64,000 nt of DNA from Viscum album (lineage: Eukaryota; Streptophyta; Magnoliopsida; Santalales; Viscaceae), in the NCBI GenBank assembly GCA_963277665.1, contig OY728153.1:274882250-274946249 (forward strand), read 5' to 3'. The position numbers and the translations under genes were made by a program. This document shows positions 58,711-64,000 of this stretch, piece by piece (position 1 is the first letter of the stretch; every line of letters begins with the position of its first letter). The notes beneath the pieces were generated by a model. It was not told the DNA's origin. It ran no database searches and saw only the letters and a list, made by a program, of their open reading frames with translations.

Positions 58711-60229
58711 TTTAGAACATGCTAGGGTCAAAGCCGCCTTTATTAAAGAAAGTACAAAAAATGACAAAGAGAGGATGCAGTTATAAAAATAACCAACCCT
58801 CTTCAAGAATGAAATGATACATCAAAGCTAAAAAATGTTGCAAAGAAAAAGTGTCCGGAATGTCGTGAATTGACTGGGCCTTGGGGAAGAACCATGTTCC
58901 ATACTTGGAAGAACCATTCATACCTCAAGAGAGTGTGTGCTTATGTTATGGTGAGAAACATGTCCACCCTACCCATGAGGATGTCATCCCCTTCTCCATG
59001 ACTTAACCCATTGTCATGGTCCCGCTCCATCATCAAAGATTCATCTTTAGAATAGTCCTTAATTTCATCTACTTAACAAGCATCAACACACCTTTTCCCA
59101 TCCTAATCATGACATTCAAAGGAAATAAGCTCAAAGGAATTATGTGTTTGAACCTTACCTCTAACCTGATTATAAAAATCCATAGAAGTTCTTGTAACAA
59201 CAATGGGTATAAGATCATCCAGACCTAGTGTTAGGTCATGATAACACCTATTTGACATCCCAACCATGGGACTGGCCATCTTAATATTAGTATTAGCATC
59301 CATAAGATTCTCCTATCGTGTGACATCCCCTAATAAAATCCACCATACCACCTTTCCCCACTTCCATAGGAAATTTTTCAATGTGATTACCCTCCCCTAC
59401 AGTTTACAAATTACCATTTTCAGCAAGTTCATCCATAGAATGGGACACCATCATGACTTTATCATAACTAGAATTAAAAGACACTCCTTTATTAGGGGAC
59501 ACAACACTAGGACAAGCATAGTCCAACATAATCCATTCATCCTTACACTTAGGGTTACTTGGATTCAATGGGTCAAATTTAGAGACATGTTCACTAAAAA
59601 TAGTTGACTTAGATGAAGAATCTTTCTTCATGTTAGTACACCTAGTAAGACCCATGACACTATATGAAACTTCTGTCATCTAGAAACAATAATCCCTTGA
59701 AGATCGTAATTCTTATGGCATTGATTTACCTTGAGAGGACACTAAGAGAGGAATCCTACTATTTTCCACTACATTCTTCATGGAGAGAAAATTTCTAGTC
59801 TTAAAAAGTTTAGAGATAGGACCAGACCTATCCTTAGACATATTTGGTGGAATAGCTGACTCCATATTCATTTTTGAATTTCAGTTCCCTAAAGAAACCA
59901 ATTTTTTATCCTACTATAATTAGTGGTCAGTGCCTTGTTGGGATTCAAGCTCACAATCAGTTTGGACATCTTCATTCTGATCAAGTCCATCACTAATATC
60001 TTTAGAATTAAAGGTGTATTTTATAAATAGGGTCATCCCTTGAAATAGAATAATTACCCAAAGTATAATATCCAATCCCTGCCTTATCCTCATCCAAGAT
60101 ACATCACCATAGAGGATTGAGGATCGCATTATTTTAAAGGTTAGATAGAATCTGAACAGCGGGCTAAAAATTTGTGACATCCTTGGAAACAACATGTGAT
60201 GGTACTGCTATAGATAAAAAACTCTGATG
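58711..60229 (-). pseudogene. Decayed region between ORF1-like part and LINE tail
   Basis: Several minus-strand frames (for example 59404-59679, 91 codons, and 59103-59303, 66 codons) have a coding-like composition (Ser, Asp and Lys rich). This could be the variable C-terminal part of ORF1. I recognise no enzyme motif. Plus-strand frames over the same bases are treated as shadows. Confidence 0.35.
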
Positions 60230-61436
60230 GATAATAGGATCTCTCATAAATCCCTTGAACCTTCCCAACAATTCCCTATTCTGGAATCTTTTGAGAGTCT
60301 CACTCCATCAAACTCTTTCCCTTATCCTTACTCATATATTCCCTATACAAGTGTCCTCTAAAATTATAGTACCCACAAATTATATTCTTAATATGAAAAT
60401 CTTTAGAATAAATAATCACATCATAATCCAAACAATACAAGATAGATTTCTTATACTACACACACAAGATAATATCATCACTATGAGTGGAAAGAATTAC
60501 ATTATCAATGAGGGTTTCACTGAGGTCCACCTCCACTAGAATTATTTAAAAATAATTGAATCTTACTTTTTCAATCTGTCTATCACGCCTAATTTTAACT
60601 CTATTTTTTTAGAAAATGTCATGTAGGATATTCAAGTTCCATAGGATCTAGTTGAGCCCATGAATCCTAATCAATACCTAGAAAAAAGTGATCTTAGAAT
60701 TTAAAAAATTAAAATCCATGATCCATTCATGAAATTTAAGAGTACCAAGTTTAAGATATGGGGATATGAAACTCCATGTGTGTTGACATTGTTTGGTGGA
60801 AATAAATGGTGGAGGAACCCATAACCAATTAAAACACACTTCCAATACACATATACACAAATTTGAGAAACAATGTGGACTAAATTATTAATATGCGACA
60901 ATTTCTCACCTTTGGGGAGAGTAAATATCAAAATAATCTAGTTTTTACCCATATCAATCCTTTCAGAGACCATATTTGAGTTAGTCTTGATAAGAGATAT
61001 TGAAACCTTTTTGAAAATCTAATCAATAGAATTTTCTATAAATATGTGAGTGAACATGTACCCAAATCAATATTTGATACTTGACATTATTTATAAATTC
61101 CATTTGGAGAGATGACATGGTCACTAGAAACAATCCTTCCAATATCAAAAATATTTCCTTCAAAAAATCACTATAGGGTGGAGCCAAAAGGCCCAATCAC
61201 ATTTATTAAAATAAAATAAAAAGTAAAAATGGGAATGCATGAGTCATAAATGATAGATAATTCCCCCATAAATAAAATAAAAATAGTTACCTTAAACAGG
61301 AGAAACCCACCAGTAACAACCACAAAACTTGGATCACTAAGTGTCAAAGTCGGCAACGTGATATTGACCCATACTATGATGTGAACTTCATCCACCGTAA
61401 CCTTGGGGGTTCTCTCTACCATCCAGGTGTTTATAT
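60230..61436 (-). pseudogene. LINE ORF1-like frame (DUF4283 / CCHC type), decayed
   Basis: On the minus strand, VEVDLSETLIDNVIL (starting near 60535) and about 50 codons later IICGYYNFRGHLYREYMSKD (near 60340) match the order of the plant LINE ORF1 region. There a valine-rich block (usually RVCVELDL) precedes a CxxCGxxGHxxxxC knuckle. Two of the knuckle cysteines are lost. The part upstream (60700-61436) is broken into short frames and only weakly DUF4283-like. The 96-codon frame at 61171-61461 runs into the neighbouring LTR, so its first codons are accidental. Confidence 0.45.
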
Positions 61437-62129
61437 TGATGGGTATATACCCTAAATACATATATATATATATTTATGATATATATAACCAATATTGTAT
61501 TTCATGCAATTTATGATTCTCATGTCGATGATTTTATGATTGTGGAAAAATAAGAAATAGATATCATTTATTTATTCTCCCAAAAAGACTATAATTAATT
61601 ATTCATTTAATGTGATGAAACGATAGGGAGTAAATTCATAAGAATAATATATCAACCATGGTATTTATTCAAACATTTTAACGCATGAATAAATGAGACA
61701 TCCTAAGGAAAATCTTTCTATATTATAAATTATACATCCATATAGTGTATGCAGGTGTCTGATTGACTCACATGTGGATAAAAATCCCAAATATCAATAG
61801 CCCTATTCATCATCCTTATTTTAATATTGGGGTACTAGAAAACCATGGAGTGAATATGGATCTGTCTCGTGTGATAAGAGATTCAATGTAACCTACGGAT
61901 AGACCATAAAGTTGGGATTACTTTCCCACTTCAAGATATTTATCTAACATATATGAAGATGAAAATATTGTAGTGGATATTTAATAAAATGTACGCCCAT
62001 TTTATAGTTTCCATCATTTTAGTATTATATATATATTTCATATTATCTTGTATATAGATCCTCATACAAGGGTTGAAATTGATTTTGTTTGATATAATAA
62101 ATGTTATTAGACTCTAAAGAAACCCTTCA
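61437..62129 (+). repeat. 5' LTR of a copia-type element (C2), 693 bp
   Basis: It starts TGATGGGTATATACCC, close to the TGTTGGGTATATACCC start seen in plant copia LTRs, and ends ACCCTTCA one base before a perfect PBS. The second LTR must lie beyond the window. The left flank is TATAT. It abuts the LINE-like relic. Confidence 0.65.
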
Positions 62130-62130
62130 A

Positions 62131-62141
62131 TGGTATCAGAG
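62131..62141 (+). promoter_or_regulatory. C2 primer-binding site
   Basis: The sequence TGGTATCAGAG matches the initiator Met tRNA complement exactly and stands one base after the LTR end. Confidence 0.8.
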
Positions 62142-64000
62142 TTGGTCTAGGTCTTAGTTTTATGAAAACTATGATGAAATAATGAATAAAACCGAAAAAC
62201 AAATTAGTTTCACATTTCTATAAATTTGATTTCATTAAATGGTTTACCCTAACATACTAGTCTATATAAAGGTAACAAAAACTTTACCCTTACATAGTGG
62301 GGATATGTAAAGGTAAAAATGACCTTACCCATATGCTTTTGAGATGAAAAAGGGTAAACAAGGATTTACACTTACGCAAATTTGTCTATTTAAAGGACAT
62401 CACAACTTACATTTATAAAAAATTAGGTGACATAAAGGTAATTTTATTTTTAATAGTTATATGTAAAGGTAACTAGGTGTTTTATCCTTGCGTTTATAGG
62501 TATCAAAGACATTGTGTAATGGTCCTTAAAATTTTCCTTTACATAGAAAAAGAAAAATAAATATTACCTTAATGAAAATGACATGAATAAAGGAATTACC
62601 AATACATGGATTTTCCTCCATACAGATATATAGAAGTTCCTAAAGTCATTTAATGGTAATCATCCACTTACCTATATGTGAACCAGCTATGAAAATGTTA
62701 TACCCTTATGTGGGGTGGTTTCTCAGAGTTTTTTAATGGTAAAATAGTGTCTTACCATTACAAAATGGTTCTAAACAGTCTACATAAGGGTTATGTGAGA
62801 TTTATCCTTATGTAGAATGGTTTCGTAAAGACAGAGGGAGGATACCCTTATACAAGATTGGATTAGTATGTAAGGGTAAACATAAAATTTGTTAAAATTT
62901 GTTTTTAATATTTAAAATAATTTAAATGGTTTATAAAATGATTATAAGTCAATATAAAATGTATTTTGGGAATATTTAATTTATAAAGGATTTATATATT
63001 AATTAATTAATTAATTATAAATGGTTTATGATTTATTAAATAAATTTTTATGAAACATTTATTTTTTCCAAATATTAAATGTTAATTTTTGAAATACATT
63101 TTTACAAATTATATGGAAATTAATATGATATAGAAATAAAAGTGTATATTTAGAGATCATAATTAATAATTTATAAAGAATTATAAATTATGAAATAAGA
63201 CCATAATATAAAATTTTTATATTTAAACTATATATTGTTCATAATTAATTAATTTTAATTATTCAAATTAATGTGGACTTATTTGGATATTATTTAATCC
63301 ACAATAATAGGGCTTTCATAAATGATATAATCAAGATTTAAATCATAATTAAGTATATGAAATTTAGATTTTGTAAAATGTTTACATAGTATAAATTGGA
63401 TTATAAATTGTTTATAATTCAAATAATATCATATATTTAATTTTTAAATGCCATATAATGATTAATATGAAAGTGTTAATATTGTAAGGAATAAAAAAAT
63501 TATTTAAAATTTTGGAATGTCCACAATGTTAAATCTAAAAAATTATAAAAGGTTTTATAGTTTTATTTAATCTATAAATTGTTCAAAAATATTTATCTTA
63601 AGTTTAAATATTTTAATTTTTCATTAATTTAAATGTTTATTCCCTACTATATTCATGTTTCTTAAATTGTTTAAGAAATTTTAATATTGTGTATGCTTTA
63701 GTTTAATTGTTAAACTCCTTCTAGATAGATCCTTTAATTGCATTCTAGGAATGTCTCTATAATGATTTTTTTTCATCTAAATTTTCCTTAGTTTGTAATT
63801 GAATTTAGGAACATGTATTTTTTTATTCAATATAGTTTTTCATATTATGTGTTAGATTTTTTATGAATTGGATTCCCTCTTGAGTAAAGTACCCCTGGGT
63901 AGAGGGACTTGGGGTCAGACTACCTACTTACCTGGAGGCTTATGCCATATATAGAAAAGTGAATGGGGTTGTCTATATGTCACCTCAGACCTACTCATGT
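62142..64000 (+). other. C2 leader, non-coding, with quasi-palindromic repeats
   Basis: At about 62220-62880 the words TTACCCTTACATA and TATGTAAAGGTAA alternate at intervals of roughly 40-60 bp, making a run of degenerate inverted repeats. From 62880 to 63860 the DNA is very AT-rich; 63140-63345 is the inverted relative of 18961-19180. From about 63880 composition becomes more balanced, which might be the approach to gag, but no frame can be assigned before the window ends. Confidence 0.45.

Larger units (their letters stand above)
58707..61436 (-). mobile_element. LINE-like relic with ORF1, no RT visible
   Basis: The low-coordinate end reads, on the minus strand, as a LINE 3' tail: TTTGTACTTTCTTTAATAAA, then GGCGGC and a short A run (T run 58702-58709). 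Frames upstream on the minus strand resemble L1-type ORF1 (see next entry). Neither the apurinic endonuclease nor the RT of ORF2 can be recognised in the 2.7 kb. It may be an internal deletion, a non-autonomous derivative, or an ORF1-like relic beside a separate tail. No target duplication was found. Confidence 0.5.

Overview
This window looks like intergenic DNA from a large plant nuclear genome, most likely an angiosperm. It is strongly AT-rich. I recognise no intact host gene, rRNA or functional tRNA. Nearly everything that can be identified is an old, nested LTR retrotransposon or a LINE-like relic. The lineages point to a plant: a Sirevirus-like Ty1/copia element, Tekay/Del-like Ty3/gypsy elements, a large non-autonomous retrotransposon derivative (LARD) and an L1-type LINE ORF1. 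The species cannot be determined from the sequence.

Layout. (1) 1-17231: a minus-strand array LTR - internal - LTR - internal - LTR of a LARD-like element. Its LTRs are about 4.56 kb and its internal domains about 2.1 kb. The internal domain has a primer-binding site (PBS), a polypurine tract (PPT), one short zinc-knuckle reading frame and an opposite-strand Pol III-like A-box/B-box unit. (2) 17232-20498: unclassified AT-rich DNA. (3) 20504-30240: a plus-strand Tekay-like gypsy element (called T1) with two LTRs, PBS, gag-protease, reverse transcriptase (RT), RNase H, integrase, PPT and a candidate 5-bp target duplication. (4) 30246-45993: a minus-strand gypsy element (G1), with RT at 30520-31140 and protease, gag, PBS and LTR at 41234-45993. 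A complete minus-strand Sirevirus-like copia element (C1, 31141-41233) splits it between protease and RT. (5) 45994-47306: spacer and extreme AT-rich DNA. (6) 47312-56155: a plus-strand gypsy-type element (G2) with two 2980-bp LTRs and a perfect ACTAA duplication, whose internal region shows gag but no pol. (7) 56161-58706: spacer, a purine-rich GC-rich block, then AT-rich DNA. (8) 58707-61436: a minus-strand LINE-like relic with ORF1 but no visible endonuclease or RT. (9) 61437-64000: the 5' LTR, PBS and leader of a further plus-strand copia-type element, cut by the window edge.

Nothing here works together as an operon or pathway. The order of nesting gives the history: C1 entered G1, T1 entered DNA next to G1, G2 entered an AT-rich spacer, and the LINE relic lies in an AT-rich repeat. 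Where reading frames can be followed (G2 gag, T1 gag-protease), decay is almost all nonsense changes that look like C-to-T or G-to-A transitions, with almost no frameshifts. This fits long-term methylcytosine deamination in silenced DNA.

I found no convincing new functional system. The features most worth a second look are the LARD's zinc-knuckle-only frame, its three CpG-rich hairpin motifs kept in all three LTRs, its Pol III-like unit, the exact 23-bp arrays in the C1 LTRs, the LTR hairpin arrays of T1, and the gag-only G2 element.
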